This document shows, piece after piece, positions 9,321 through 16,972 of a DNA stretch of 64,000 bases; positions within the stretch are counted from its first letter, which is position 1; every line of letters begins with the position of its first letter. The notes below the pieces were generated by a model. It was not told where the DNA came from. It ran no database searches and worked only from the letters and a program-made list of their open reading frames with translations. Source of the DNA: Erysipelotrichaceae bacterium (lineage in GTDB: Bacteria; Bacillota_I; Bacilli_A; Erysipelotrichales; Erysipelotrichaceae); the NCBI GenBank assembly GCA_030528645.1, contig JAUMYM010000002.1, forward strand, positions 111,509 through 175,508. The letters run 5' to 3'. The translations under genes were made by a program, and so were the position numbers.

Positions 9321-9348
9321 AAAAGAAAGGTTGCTCTAAGCAACCTTT
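9321..9348 (-). terminator. Terminator/attenuator after the GrdB-like gene
   Basis: On the minus strand, AAGGTTGC pairs with GCAACCTT across a 4-nt loop, followed by TCTTTT. The stem starts inside the stop codon of the GrdB-like gene and ends just before the ribosome binding site of the M20 gene, so it may reduce rather than stop read-through. Confidence 0.7.
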
Positions 9349-9871
9349 AATAACATATCTGTTTTCTTAAATCATCAAATTCTGCTTTCTGATTATATTT
9401 AAAGTCCATATACTTACTTAACTCTACAAAGCTATCCTTTAAACCAGTACCACCCTTTTTAGGCATTTTGATAATATCAATCTCCTTGGCATAGTCTAAA
9501 ATCACCTTGGTATTATCGCTAGACATCATTGTTACCGCTTGACTAATACCCTTTTCTTTTAACAATTTACACACACGTGCGCTCATTAATGAAAATTCTT
9601 TAAAGTCAAAACATGGACCTGCTAGAACAAAATCTGGATTTAATTTTTTAATCATGGCACAAAGCTTCATGACCACATCATCAGGATTATCCATAAAGGT
9701 TTCAATTCCACACGATAATGTTGCGATAACTTCTGCATGAATCTCTTCAAAATGTGGCTTTAGCATCAAGTAGGAACCAATCCCACCCTTTTGTATGGTT
9801 AAAGGTAAATGTGTATTTCCCTTCCCACCAAGACCGGCTAAGCCTTGATCAAATACTAAGACAACTTTCAT
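9347..9871 (-). CDS. GrdB-related protein (N-terminal domain only)
   Basis: A 174-residue protein aligning by eye with the N-terminal part of GrdB, the substrate-specific subunit of glycine/sarcosine/betaine reductases: FDQGLAGLGGKGNTHLPL, then GGIGSYLMLKPHF, AEVIATLSCGIETF, LNPDFVLAGPCFDF and KGISQAVTMMSSDN. Full GrdB is about 430 residues and carries the selenocysteine site further on; that part is absent here, so classical glycine reductase activity is not expected. The gene lies 1 bp after the EIIC gene, so it is coupled to the PTS. Short GrdB-like proteins beside PTS genes exist in other Firmicutes; their function is unknown. Confidence 0.75.
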   Translation of the reverse strand: MKVVLVFDQGLAGLGGKGNTHLPLTIQKGGIGSYLMLKPHFEEIHAEVIATLSCGIETFMDNPDDVVMKLCAMIKKLNPDFVLAGPCFDFKEFSLMSARVCKLLKEKGISQAVTMMSSDNTKVILDYAKEIDIIKMPKKGGTGLKDSFVELSKYMDFKYNQKAEFDDLRKQICY

Positions 9872-9872
9872 A

Positions 9873-11219
9873 TTAGTCTAATGCTAAATCATCAAATGAC
9901 AATTCATCAATTTCATCTTTTACATCCACTAAATTCTTTTCTTCTTCTAGATATTTCTTATCTAATACACGTAAGAACGGATAATAGATTGCCATATCTA
10001 CAAACAATAAGAAGAATTGGAATAGCGATGCTACAATTGAACCTGTAATTAAGAATCCGGAGAAACCAATTGGCATTGTCCAAGGAAGTTGTGCTCCATT
10101 TGTAATCGGAATGATTTTAAAGACTGTTGCCAAAGTAGCTAAAACGGTATTGGCTACTGGAGTTAAGATAAATGGAATAACCATGATTGGGTTTAATACG
10201 ATTGGTAAACCAAAGATAATTGGTTCGTTAATACCAAAGATACCAGCTGGAAGTGATAAACGACCCAATGTTTTAATACGATTACTCTTACCAATAACAG
10301 ACATCATAATAACAAGACCTAATGTAGATCCTCCACCACCAAAGTTACAGAAGAAATCTGAGAATCCGGCAGTATAAATGTTAGTCATTTGTAAACCGGC
10401 TTGTGCCGCATTATAGTTTTCAAGTGTTAATGCTTTGTGGATTGGACCAAAGATTGTATTTGTTACAGCCGGACCATTGATACCAAAGAACCAGAATAAC
10501 GTAGATAAGAATTGATAAATAACTTCAAATAAATGTGTTTTCCCTAAACCAATTAATGGTGCTTGTAAAATTTCATAAATGAAATTATGTGCATATTCAT
10601 AATGTGTATTTGCAAAAATAATATTTACGATAGAGAAGATTACAATTGCAATTGCAGCCGGAATTAATGATGCAAAGGAATCCATAACAGCTGGAGGTAC
10701 TCCATCCGGTAAACGGATAATCAATTTACGTTTTAATGCCCAAGCAAAGATTTGAACAGATAAGATACCTGTAATCATCGCTAAGAACATACCACGTGTC
10801 CCAAGATTTGCAAATGCAAACCCACTGAATGCTCTTCCTGCTTCATTTACAAATAATGGATGTTTTTGTGGAGAAATGATTAAGAAGCACGCTAATGCAA
10901 TCATTGCCCCTGCAATTTTATTATCTACACCCAATTCACGAGCATAGCAATATCCAATACCTACAGCTGCAAGCAATGCAACTGTATCAAAAGCGATGGA
11001 TACGACACGATATAAATAACTATCCCATCCTTGTCCAAAAACAGAAGCAAGCATTTCTGTCCAGTTTTGAATTGGGAAACTAGCAATTAATAAGAAGATT
11101 GAACCCACGATTACAATTGGAACTGTAATCATAAACCCATCACGAATTGCCACCAATACTTTATTTTTACTTAAGGCATCGGCAATTGGCGATAATGTTT
11201 TCTCTAATTTATCAAACAT
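9873..11219 (-). CDS. PTS lactose/cellobiose-type EIIC permease
   Basis: A 448-residue multi-spanning membrane protein of the PTS EIIC lactose/cellobiose (CelB) family, with about ten hydrophobic segments and the family blocks FGINGPAVTNTIFGPIH and GIFGINEPIIFGLPIVLNP, which form the substrate-binding region. It transports a sugar while EIIB phosphorylates it. It is 2 bp after the EIIB gene and 1 bp before the GrdB-like gene. The sugar cannot be read from sequence; the enzyme neighbours suggest an amino-sugar conjugate rather than cellobiose. Confidence 0.93.
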   Translation of the reverse strand: MFDKLEKTLSPIADALSKNKVLVAIRDGFMITVPIVIVGSIFLLIASFPIQNWTEMLASVFGQGWDSYLYRVVSIAFDTVALLAAVGIGYCYARELGVDNKIAGAMIALACFLIISPQKHPLFVNEAGRAFSGFAFANLGTRGMFLAMITGILSVQIFAWALKRKLIIRLPDGVPPAVMDSFASLIPAAIAIVIFSIVNIIFANTHYEYAHNFIYEILQAPLIGLGKTHLFEVIYQFLSTLFWFFGINGPAVTNTIFGPIHKALTLENYNAAQAGLQMTNIYTAGFSDFFCNFGGGGSTLGLVIMMSVIGKSNRIKTLGRLSLPAGIFGINEPIIFGLPIVLNPIMVIPFILTPVANTVLATLATVFKIIPITNGAQLPWTMPIGFSGFLITGSIVASLFQFFLLFVDMAIYYPFLRVLDKKYLEEEKNLVDVKDEIDELSFDDLALD

Positions 11220-11221
11220 AA

Positions 11222-11542
11222 TTATTGTTTCCTTTCTTTATACGCTTTTAAAGCTACTTTTAAAACTCGTTCACCATTTACTTCACCATAATCTTTTGGA
11301 TCAATAACCAAAACCGGCCTATCGTTACCATAACGCTCATTGACCTTGTTGTAGATATGCTTTACTTGCGGACCTAAAAGAATAACTTCCGGATTATATT
11401 CTTCTACAATCATTGGCATTTCTTTGTCCGAAAAAGCTTTGATTTCTACTTGCAAATTATGTTGATCAGCAACCTTCTGCATCCTTGTTGCAAGTAGACT
11501 CGTTGACATACCATTGTCACAAAATAAATATATTCTCTTCAT
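11222..11542 (-). CDS. PTS lactose/cellobiose-type EIIB
   Basis: A 106-residue EIIB with the phosphocysteine loop FCDNGMSTSLLATRM (Cys8), typical of the CelA family. It accepts phosphate from EIIA (gene at 12897-13202) and passes it to the incoming sugar. It is the first gene of the EIIB-EIIC-GrdB unit and has its own promoter region with an operator-like palindrome at 11602-11620. The partner EIIA is encoded 1.4 kb upstream with a HAD and an RDD gene in between. Confidence 0.95.
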   Translation of the reverse strand: MKRIYLFCDNGMSTSLLATRMQKVADQHNLQVEIKAFSDKEMPMIVEEYNPEVILLGPQVKHIYNKVNERYGNDRPVLVIDPKDYGEVNGERVLKVALKAYKERKQ

Positions 11543-11564
11543 AGATGTATCCCTTTCTAACTAT

Positions 11565-11570
11565 ATTGTC
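11565..11570 (-). promoter_or_regulatory. Candidate -10 box of the EIIB operon
   Basis: On the minus strand, GACAAT preceded by TGT (an extended -10, TGn) lies 31 bp from the operator at 11602-11620. An alternative -10, TATAGT (11560-11565), overlaps it. There is no good -35, which fits an activated promoter. Confidence 0.4.
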
Positions 11571-11601
11571 ACATGTTTTACTAGGAATAATTCACAAGTT
11601 A

Positions 11602-11620
11602 TTTTCCTTGACTTAGGAAA
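11602..11620. promoter_or_regulatory. Operator-like palindrome upstream of EIIB
   Basis: TTTTCCT-N6-AGGAAA. Read on the minus strand it is TTTCCTAAGTCAAGGAAAA, matching 15 of 18 core positions of the palindrome at 16911-16930 in the regulator/YitT intergenic region. It is a likely binding site for the PRD regulator encoded at 16973-18865. Confidence 0.6.
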
Positions 11621-12124
11621 TTAGTACTCAACCACCTTAGTATGTGCAATCACATCATGCAATGTTTGATGTTGCTTACTCTTTAAGGCATATAAAACCG
11701 CTAGGGTTGAAAATAGTAAAAAAGGCGATACCACATAAAGCAACATATCTTTTCCTACCCCGATCCACTTAAATAGATAATCCATGAGGTTAACCGACAA
11801 CACATAAAACGACCATTCTAGTACAAAACATCCCAAAAATAAACGCTTCATATAATTTATTAAGCTAACTTTACCACCTTCTAACGTCACAACTTTTAAA
11901 CGCATAAAACGTTGTCCAATGGTTTGTGTCTTTTTACGCATGAGTGGAATTAATAAAAACCAAAGTAACGTCGATACACATAAACAAAGATAAAACGCAA
12001 CGGTAACATCCATAACTTTAAACTCAATCATTAAATTATAGATTGCATTTCCCATTACCGAAGAAAAATACAAATCAAAAAGAAACGCTAAGATTCGTTT
12101 TGCAAAATAGCCATATGTATTCAT
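11621..12124 (-). CDS. RDD family membrane protein
   Basis: A 167-residue membrane protein with four hydrophobic segments. It begins YFAKRILAFLFDLYF, the RDD signature (here R-A-F-x-x-D), and has QTIGQRFMRLKVV (about residues 87-99), the second conserved RDD block. RDD proteins are poorly characterised; some act as Na+/H+ antiporters. The gene overlaps the HAD phosphatase gene by 4 bp (ATGA), so it belongs to the YitT-to-RDD operon. Its stop codon adjoins the operator of the EIIB unit. Confidence 0.85.
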   Translation of the reverse strand: MNTYGYFAKRILAFLFDLYFSSVMGNAIYNLMIEFKVMDVTVAFYLCLCVSTLLWFLLIPLMRKKTQTIGQRFMRLKVVTLEGGKVSLINYMKRLFLGCFVLEWSFYVLSVNLMDYLFKWIGVGKDMLLYVVSPFLLFSTLAVLYALKSKQHQTLHDVIAHTKVVEY

Positions 12125-12900
12125 AAATATCTCCTTAATATATGATAAACACCATGTTGTTGATTCGATAAGGTATGCTGTAAGATTCTCTTTTTTAAGG
12201 GTGCATGGGCATTTGCCATAAGATAACTATGTGGAAAATGGCGTAACATACTTTCATCATTATAGTTATCTCCAAAACACATCACTTCCTCTTGCAAAAT
12301 ACCACTATCCTTTAATAAGGCAAGCAATGCCTCTTTTTTACTAGCCTGCTTGCTTGTCACTTCATAGGTAATGGGATTGGTATTTACCACATGAAGCTCT
12401 TTGATGTTGGATATTGCCTTATAAACCTTTGGATTAAGGGTTTCAAATTCAATTTTATAGATGGCTTGTTGATCATACTCTTTCATCGGTTGAAAAGTTT
12501 TAAGCCAATTTATTGTTAAGGAATAACGTTTTAACCAACGAAACATTTTAAAAAAATAGGCATACTTACTACTGCAATAAGTCTTTTCTTTTCCATATAA
12601 TAAATAAGCAATGCGATATTTATTTAATATTCTTAAAACCTCTTTTAAACAGGAAGCATTGATAGGCTCATCATAAATTAAACGCAATTCCTTAGTATAA
12701 GCCAAAGCTCCATTTAAACAGATGTAATCTACACCCTGGACATTAACAACCTCTTTGATACTTTGAAAACTACGTCCACTTGCTAAAACAAAACGATAGT
12801 TTTTATGTAACAACGTTTCAATCATCGTTTTCTCTAATGCATCTAATTGATGTTGCCTGTTTAAAAGAGTACCATCCAAATCACTTACAAACATCTTCAT
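12121..12900 (-). CDS. HAD superfamily hydrolase, Cof type
   Basis: A 259-residue Cof/YidA-type phosphatase. Motif I is FVSDLDGTLLN with catalytic Asp7 and Asp9, motif II is LASGRS, and the terminal metal site is CFGDNYNDESML. Enzymes of this group dephosphorylate sugar phosphates in the cytoplasm. It overlaps both the EIIA gene (4 bp) and the RDD gene (4 bp), so a role on the phosphosugar brought in by the PTS is a reasonable inference. Confidence 0.9.
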   Translation of the reverse strand: MKMFVSDLDGTLLNRQHQLDALEKTMIETLLHKNYRFVLASGRSFQSIKEVVNVQGVDYICLNGALAYTKELRLIYDEPINASCLKEVLRILNKYRIAYLLYGKEKTYCSSKYAYFFKMFRWLKRYSLTINWLKTFQPMKEYDQQAIYKIEFETLNPKVYKAISNIKELHVVNTNPITYEVTSKQASKKEALLALLKDSGILQEEVMCFGDNYNDESMLRHFPHSYLMANAHAPLKKRILQHTLSNQQHGVYHILRRYL

Positions 12901-13202
12901 AGTTTACGATAAACTTCAATGAACTCTTCTACCAAAATACGTACGGTTTCTGCATTCATCAATTGATCTTCCGCATGCATTAAAATCAAATTAACACTTA
13001 CCGGTCTACCTGCTGCTTCATCCGTAATCAATGTTGAATGCACCTTATGGCCAAGTAAATACATGGCTTCCCCTTCTTTTAATAACGCTTCTGCTTGTGC
13101 AAACTCTTTTTCTTTTGCTTTGGCAAGTGCTTCTAAATAATTTGCCTTTGCACTACCAACATTTGAAATAATCTTAAACGCAACCAATTCTAAATCTTCC
13201 AT
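12897..13202 (-). CDS. PTS lactose/cellobiose-type EIIA
   Basis: A 101-residue all-helical EIIA of the lactose/cellobiose class. The phosphorylated histidine is His76 in NLILMHAEDQLMNAET, the diagnostic block; SNVGSAKANYLEAL at the N-terminus also fits. HPr-P donates the phosphate and EIIB receives it. It is 2 bp after the MupG gene and overlaps the HAD gene. It completes the EIIA/EIIB/EIIC set with the genes at 11222-11542 and 9873-11219, although it sits in a separate promoter unit. Confidence 0.95.
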   Translation of the reverse strand: MEDLELVAFKIISNVGSAKANYLEALAKAKEKEFAQAEALLKEGEAMYLLGHKVHSTLITDEAAGRPVSVNLILMHAEDQLMNAETVRILVEEFIEVYRKL

Positions 13203-13204
13203 CC

Positions 13205-14293
13205 TTATACCTCTCTTTCAAATGTAAATATTTGATTGTCTTTCAACAATGTAACAAGTTCCATTTCAAACTCACTTAAAGAACCAACAAGATTACGTGT
13301 ACCATCATTCTTCATTGGCTTTACTACAATATGTAACTCCCTTTGATAATGACTAGAATTACCATTTACTAACAAGACATCTCCATAAGTAAACTCTTTT
13401 TTTGTACATGTTACAGGTTTTATATCAATGTCTTTAAGACTACGAGGATAACTGCTACGAATCATATAGTCCCCACAATCCATACGTCTAAAATGCAATG
13501 CTTTATAAACAATAAAGGCACTTGCTTCATCCATAACTTCTTCTTTTAATTTAAAATACACTTTATGCATATCCAGATTTGCTAAACGTGTTAATTCTTC
13601 TTCACTGGCATAGCAATTGCCAATGATAATATCATCCACCAAACCGGTAGCTAATAAATGACGAGCTTGATCTACAAGATCCATATCTCGATGCATTTCT
13701 AAAGTTACCAAGCCTTCATACACCGGCCAAGGACCAAAGGTATGCTTTTCATTGCTTGATACAAAGGCTGCATTACGAAAACCTAATGAACGAAAACTAT
13801 TTGTAAAACTACGATATAATTCTAAACTTAATCCGGTATAGCGACATGGATAAAAGTTTGCACACACTGCCATTTGATCACGATTTGCCCCTAGTTTCAA
13901 TAAATAAGGGAAATCTAAATAACTAGCCCCATTAAACTCAATGATTAATTGATATGGATTATTCGTCATAACCACATAGTCATAATCTGTAAAAGGACCA
14001 TCTAAACGAATGATGTCAAATCTCATTGTATGAAAAATGCTTAAATCAAATGGACTCGCTTTTAATTTCTTAAATACATCATAATTGGTATCTACAGATA
14101 TTTGAAATCCTAAAGAATGCGCATACGCACAAAGTTCTTGATACTTCTTAACAATGTCTTCAGCAGAAGATTCTTCTGATAATAAACACATAAACAAACG
14201 ACGATACCCTAAATTAGAAGCCTTTTTTAAATAGGCATAATCTTCTTGTAGGTTGGAATGCGCCGGATAAATACTAATCCCTAACTGTTTCAT
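13205..14293 (-). CDS. MupG/DUF871 family TIM-barrel 6-phospho-glycosidase-like protein
   Basis: A 362-residue DUF871 protein: N-terminal TIM barrel starting LGISIYPAHSNLQEDYAYLKKA, with NFYPCRYTGLS (about residues 146-156), and a C-terminal beta domain (about 240-362). The characterised member, S. aureus MupG, is a 6-phospho-N-acetylmuramidase that cleaves MurNAc-6P-GlcNAc after PTS uptake. Genomic pairing with a lactose/cellobiose PTS fits an intracellular phosphoglycosidase. The substrate here may differ, since the usual MurNAc partners (MurP-type EII, etherase MurQ) are not seen nearby. It overlaps cutC by 4 bp. Confidence 0.85.
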   Translation of the reverse strand: MKQLGISIYPAHSNLQEDYAYLKKASNLGYRRLFMCLLSEESSAEDIVKKYQELCAYAHSLGFQISVDTNYDVFKKLKASPFDLSIFHTMRFDIIRLDGPFTDYDYVVMTNNPYQLIIEFNGASYLDFPYLLKLGANRDQMAVCANFYPCRYTGLSLELYRSFTNSFRSLGFRNAAFVSSNEKHTFGPWPVYEGLVTLEMHRDMDLVDQARHLLATGLVDDIIIGNCYASEEELTRLANLDMHKVYFKLKEEVMDEASAFIVYKALHFRRMDCGDYMIRSSYPRSLKDIDIKPVTCTKKEFTYGDVLLVNGNSSHYQRELHIVVKPMKNDGTRNLVGSLSEFEMELVTLLKDNQIFTFEREV

Positions 14294-15033
14294 ACAACAT
14301 CCTCCACTTCTTGTTTAAGAGCGATAACCTTATCTTTATCAACCACATCGTAATCCTTCTCTTTATGATAACCATACCCTAAGTATGCATTACCGGTAGT
14401 AGGATCCTCTTTCCACACCTTAGCACTGCTGTGTACTTGATAAATGCCTGTTTCCTGCATTAAAGCTCTTACATTATCGGCAGAAATACCACTCCCCATT
14501 AACAACTCTATTTGATCTCCATACGTTTCTTGAAGTTGTTTTAATTTTTTACTTGCCATTGGAGCTTTTTCTAAGCCACCACTGGTTAAAACACGATCTA
14601 CTTTTAAGTCAATTAACGTTTCCATACTGGCATTCAAATTACTTGTTAAATCAAACGCGCGATGAAACACTGCTTCTTTATGATACCTATGAATCAAACT
14701 TACCATTTTTTTAGTAAGGGCTACATCTATCGTAAAATCTTCCTTTAAAAACCCAAAACATAAGCCATCTGCACCATGTTCTAATAAGATTTTGGCATCT
14801 TCAAAGATGACATCTATTTCCGATGGACTATAACAAAATCCGGCTCCACGATTTCTAAGCATACAGATAATAGGAATATCCATATTCTTTTTCGCTAAGA
14901 TTAAACTACCTAAAGAAGGAGTTAGACCACCTAAATGCAGCGCACTGTTTAATTCAATGCGATTTGCCCCTGCTTGATAAGCAACAAACGCATCTTCGTA
15001 ACTTCCGCAACAAATCTCTAATACTTTTTTCAT
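14290..15033 (-). CDS. cutC: CutC family protein
   Basis: A 247-residue TIM-barrel protein of the CutC family, with the start LEICCGSYEDAFVAYQAGANRIELNSAL, then CMLRNRGAGFCYS (canonical MIRPRGGDFxYS, here with substitutions), VFHRAFDLT and VDRVLTSGG. The copper-homeostasis name is historical; the presence of CutC in sugar-catabolic operons such as this one argues for an enzyme on carbohydrate derivatives, which is inference. It overlaps both neighbours by 4 bp and is therefore tightly coupled to the glycosylasparaginase-like and MupG genes. Confidence 0.9.
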   Translation of the reverse strand: MKKVLEICCGSYEDAFVAYQAGANRIELNSALHLGGLTPSLGSLILAKKNMDIPIICMLRNRGAGFCYSPSEIDVIFEDAKILLEHGADGLCFGFLKEDFTIDVALTKKMVSLIHRYHKEAVFHRAFDLTSNLNASMETLIDLKVDRVLTSGGLEKAPMASKKLKQLQETYGDQIELLMGSGISADNVRALMQETGIYQVHSSAKVWKEDPTTGNAYLGYGYHKEKDYDVVDKDKVIALKQEVEDVV

Positions 15034-15983
15034 AGTTCAATCGCTGCCATTCTTGTTGTTAAGTAGTCATTTAACCATTGTTGGCTTGCAACTTCAAGTT
15101 CCATCTTACCATTTTGTTTCTTTACCAAATATACCGTTGGAGCCTGTGTTTTGCTTGCATAGACAAACGAGAAATTATCAATATTCGTCGCAACTCCAAA
15201 GTTACCATTTTTATCTAATGCCACAATGGATAAATCCCCTACTTTCCCTTGTTTTCTAAGTAAACGATCATGCAACGCTTGTAAAGCTTGACTACAAGCC
15301 TCTTGAACAGGAATGCCTTGTTTTAATAACTCCACTACTTGAAAACTGATACACCCCTTCATTAAATCTTCACCAAGCCCTGTTGCACTACAACAACCAT
15401 AATCACTATCTGCATAATAGCCACTACCTAAAATTGGGCTATCTCCTACACGTCCGGCTTTCTTCATAAATAAACCTGAAGTAGAAGTTCCTGCACATAA
15501 AGAACCTTTTTCATCTAAAGCACAAATCCCTACCGTATCATGTCCAATATACGGTTTTAACTCTACTTGTCTTTCTTCTTTCATACGCTTAAGATAATGC
15601 AATTTTGCTCGCGGAGATAACATATCCTTTTGTTGAAACCCATGATTTCTGGCAAAACGACTTGCTCCAGCGGAAGCCAAAAGACAACTTGTATATTCTT
15701 TGGATAAGGCATAAGCGACTTCAATTGGATTTTTAATATCTCTTACTGCCATAATGGCTCCAAATGCCAACGTATCTCCATTCATATATCCGGCATCCAA
15801 CTCCACATCCATATCTTCATTTGGTAACCCACCATAGCCTACCGACTTAAAATACTCAAAATCTTCAATTTGTTTGATTGCCTTAACGATGGCACTTCCT
15901 GCATCTTTCTTACACTCATCACTCTTTACAACTTGGTCAATCGCTTCTAAAGCCATACGCCAAGTCCCAATCATTGCCCACAT
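15030..15983 (-). CDS. N4-(beta-N-acetylglucosaminyl)-L-asparaginase family Ntn-hydrolase
   Basis: A 317-residue precursor of the glycosylasparaginase family. The autocleavage/nucleophile motif GHDTVGICALDEKG places the catalytic Thr at residue 150, and GRVGDSPILGSGYYAD plus SATGLGED match the substrate pocket of Flavobacterium and human aspartylglucosaminidase. These enzymes cleave the GlcNAc-Asn linkage left after N-glycoprotein breakdown. There is no signal peptide, so the enzyme would act in the cytoplasm on an imported conjugate. It is 3 bp after the YitT gene and overlaps cutC by 4 bp. Isoaspartyl peptidase activity is an alternative. Confidence 0.88.
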   Translation of the reverse strand: MWAMIGTWRMALEAIDQVVKSDECKKDAGSAIVKAIKQIEDFEYFKSVGYGGLPNEDMDVELDAGYMNGDTLAFGAIMAVRDIKNPIEVAYALSKEYTSCLLASAGASRFARNHGFQQKDMLSPRAKLHYLKRMKEERQVELKPYIGHDTVGICALDEKGSLCAGTSTSGLFMKKAGRVGDSPILGSGYYADSDYGCCSATGLGEDLMKGCISFQVVELLKQGIPVQEACSQALQALHDRLLRKQGKVGDLSIVALDKNGNFGVATNIDNFSFVYASKTQAPTVYLVKKQNGKMELEVASQQWLNDYLTTRMAAIEL

Positions 15984-15986
15984 ACC

Positions 15987-16868
15987 TTACTCCTCCATCT
16001 CTTTATACTCGCCAATTGGATGGCGATAAAAACCACCATAGAAATCTTCCGTTTTTAATACATTTATAATTGCCTTTGGATCTTCCTTACGAATAATACG
16101 CACAATATCCGATATTTCATAACTCGATACCACGGTATGACATAAATACAACTTCTTACCGGAATATCCGCCATAGCTTTCACTTACCGTAATGCCATGA
16201 CGATAACAACGTGTATAATGCGCAATCACCTTATCCGGATGATAGGTTGTAATCTGCAACGTCATTTGGTCATAACGATGATGGAAACGCTCAATGGTCT
16301 TTGTTGATGCGAATTGAAACACAATGGAATAACCGGCATATTCAAATCCAAATAAAAACCCAAATACAACTAACATTGCCACATTAAACAAAAACACATA
16401 ACTCCAAATACTCTTACCTGTCTTATTTGCTACATACATTGCCACAAAATCTGTTCCACCGGTTGAACCATCTGCCTTTAAAGCCAACACCGTACACATT
16501 CCATACACGACACCACCAATTAAACAATTCAAAATGATATCTGTAAAAACCGGTTGAAAATCCAATACTCTCAATAAGAAGGACGTTAATGTTAACTGCA
16601 AAATGGAGCGAGCAATAAATCGCCAATTTGCACTCTTTAAACACAGCATAATGGCAGGTATATTAAATAAAATAATCCCTAAAGATACACTAAACTCTAT
16701 ATGGATAAGCTGCAATGCCTGATTACTTAAAATCGCTAACCCTGTAAACCCACTACTTAATAAACGACTAGGTAATACAAATGTTTGTATCGCAAAAACT
16801 TGTACTAAACTTGAAAGTACAATTAAGATGACTGAAATACTCTCTTTCCACACATATTTCTTATTCAT
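15987..16868 (-). CDS. YitT family membrane protein (DUF161/DUF2179)
   Basis: A 293-residue protein with five to six membrane segments (residues about 10-190; GFTGLAILSNQ, GGVVYGMCTVLALKADGSTGGTDF are family blocks) and a C-terminal cytoplasmic DUF2179 domain (DQMTLQITTYHPDKV onward). Function is unknown; some members are linked to efflux of toxic metabolites or metal ions. It is the first gene of the leftward operon. TATAAT-N6-ATG with no Shine-Dalgarno suggests a leaderless transcript, divergent from the PRD regulator. Confidence 0.9.
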   Translation of the reverse strand: MNKKYVWKESISVILIVLSSLVQVFAIQTFVLPSRLLSSGFTGLAILSNQALQLIHIEFSVSLGIILFNIPAIMLCLKSANWRFIARSILQLTLTSFLLRVLDFQPVFTDIILNCLIGGVVYGMCTVLALKADGSTGGTDFVAMYVANKTGKSIWSYVFLFNVAMLVVFGFLFGFEYAGYSIVFQFASTKTIERFHHRYDQMTLQITTYHPDKVIAHYTRCYRHGITVSESYGGYSGKKLYLCHTVVSSYEISDIVRIIRKEDPKAIINVLKTEDFYGGFYRHPIGEYKEMEE

Positions 16869-16874
16869 AATTTA

Positions 16875-16880
16875 ATTATA
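16875..16880 (-). promoter_or_regulatory. -10 box of the YitT-glycosylasparaginase-MupG operon
   Basis: TATAAT on the minus strand, 6 nt from the ATG at 16868, so transcription would begin at the start codon. No ribosome binding site fits in between. No clear -35; the palindrome at 16911-16930 lies exactly 30 bp upstream. Confidence 0.6.
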
Positions 16881-16910
16881 ACGTAGAGACCCCTAACTTT
16901 ATGCACTTCT

Positions 16911-16930
16911 TTTTCCTAAACCTAGGAAAA
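16911..16930. promoter_or_regulatory. Operator-like palindrome between YitT and the PRD regulator
   Basis: TTTTCCT-N6-AGGAAAA, a perfect 7-bp inverted repeat with a 6-bp spacer. It is 30 bp from each of the two divergent -10 boxes (16875-16880 and 16961-16966), the place expected for an activator. A near-identical copy precedes the EIIB gene (11602-11620). Confidence 0.65.
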
Positions 16931-16960
16931 ACTATCTATACCACAATCCTTGTTTTTAGA

Positions 16961-16966
16961 TATAAT
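16961..16966 (+). promoter_or_regulatory. -10 box of the PRD regulator gene
   Basis: TATAAT 6 nt before the ATG at 16973; the expected transcription start coincides with the A of ATG, giving a leaderless mRNA. No matching -35 is seen at 17 bp spacing (ATACCA). Confidence 0.6.
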
Positions 16967-16972
16967 AAAATC

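Noticed and set aside
11560..11565. TATAGT as the only -10 of the EIIB operon
   Set aside because: It is possible, but the overlapping extended box GACAAT gives the 31-bp spacing seen at the two sister promoters; both are kept open in the feature text.
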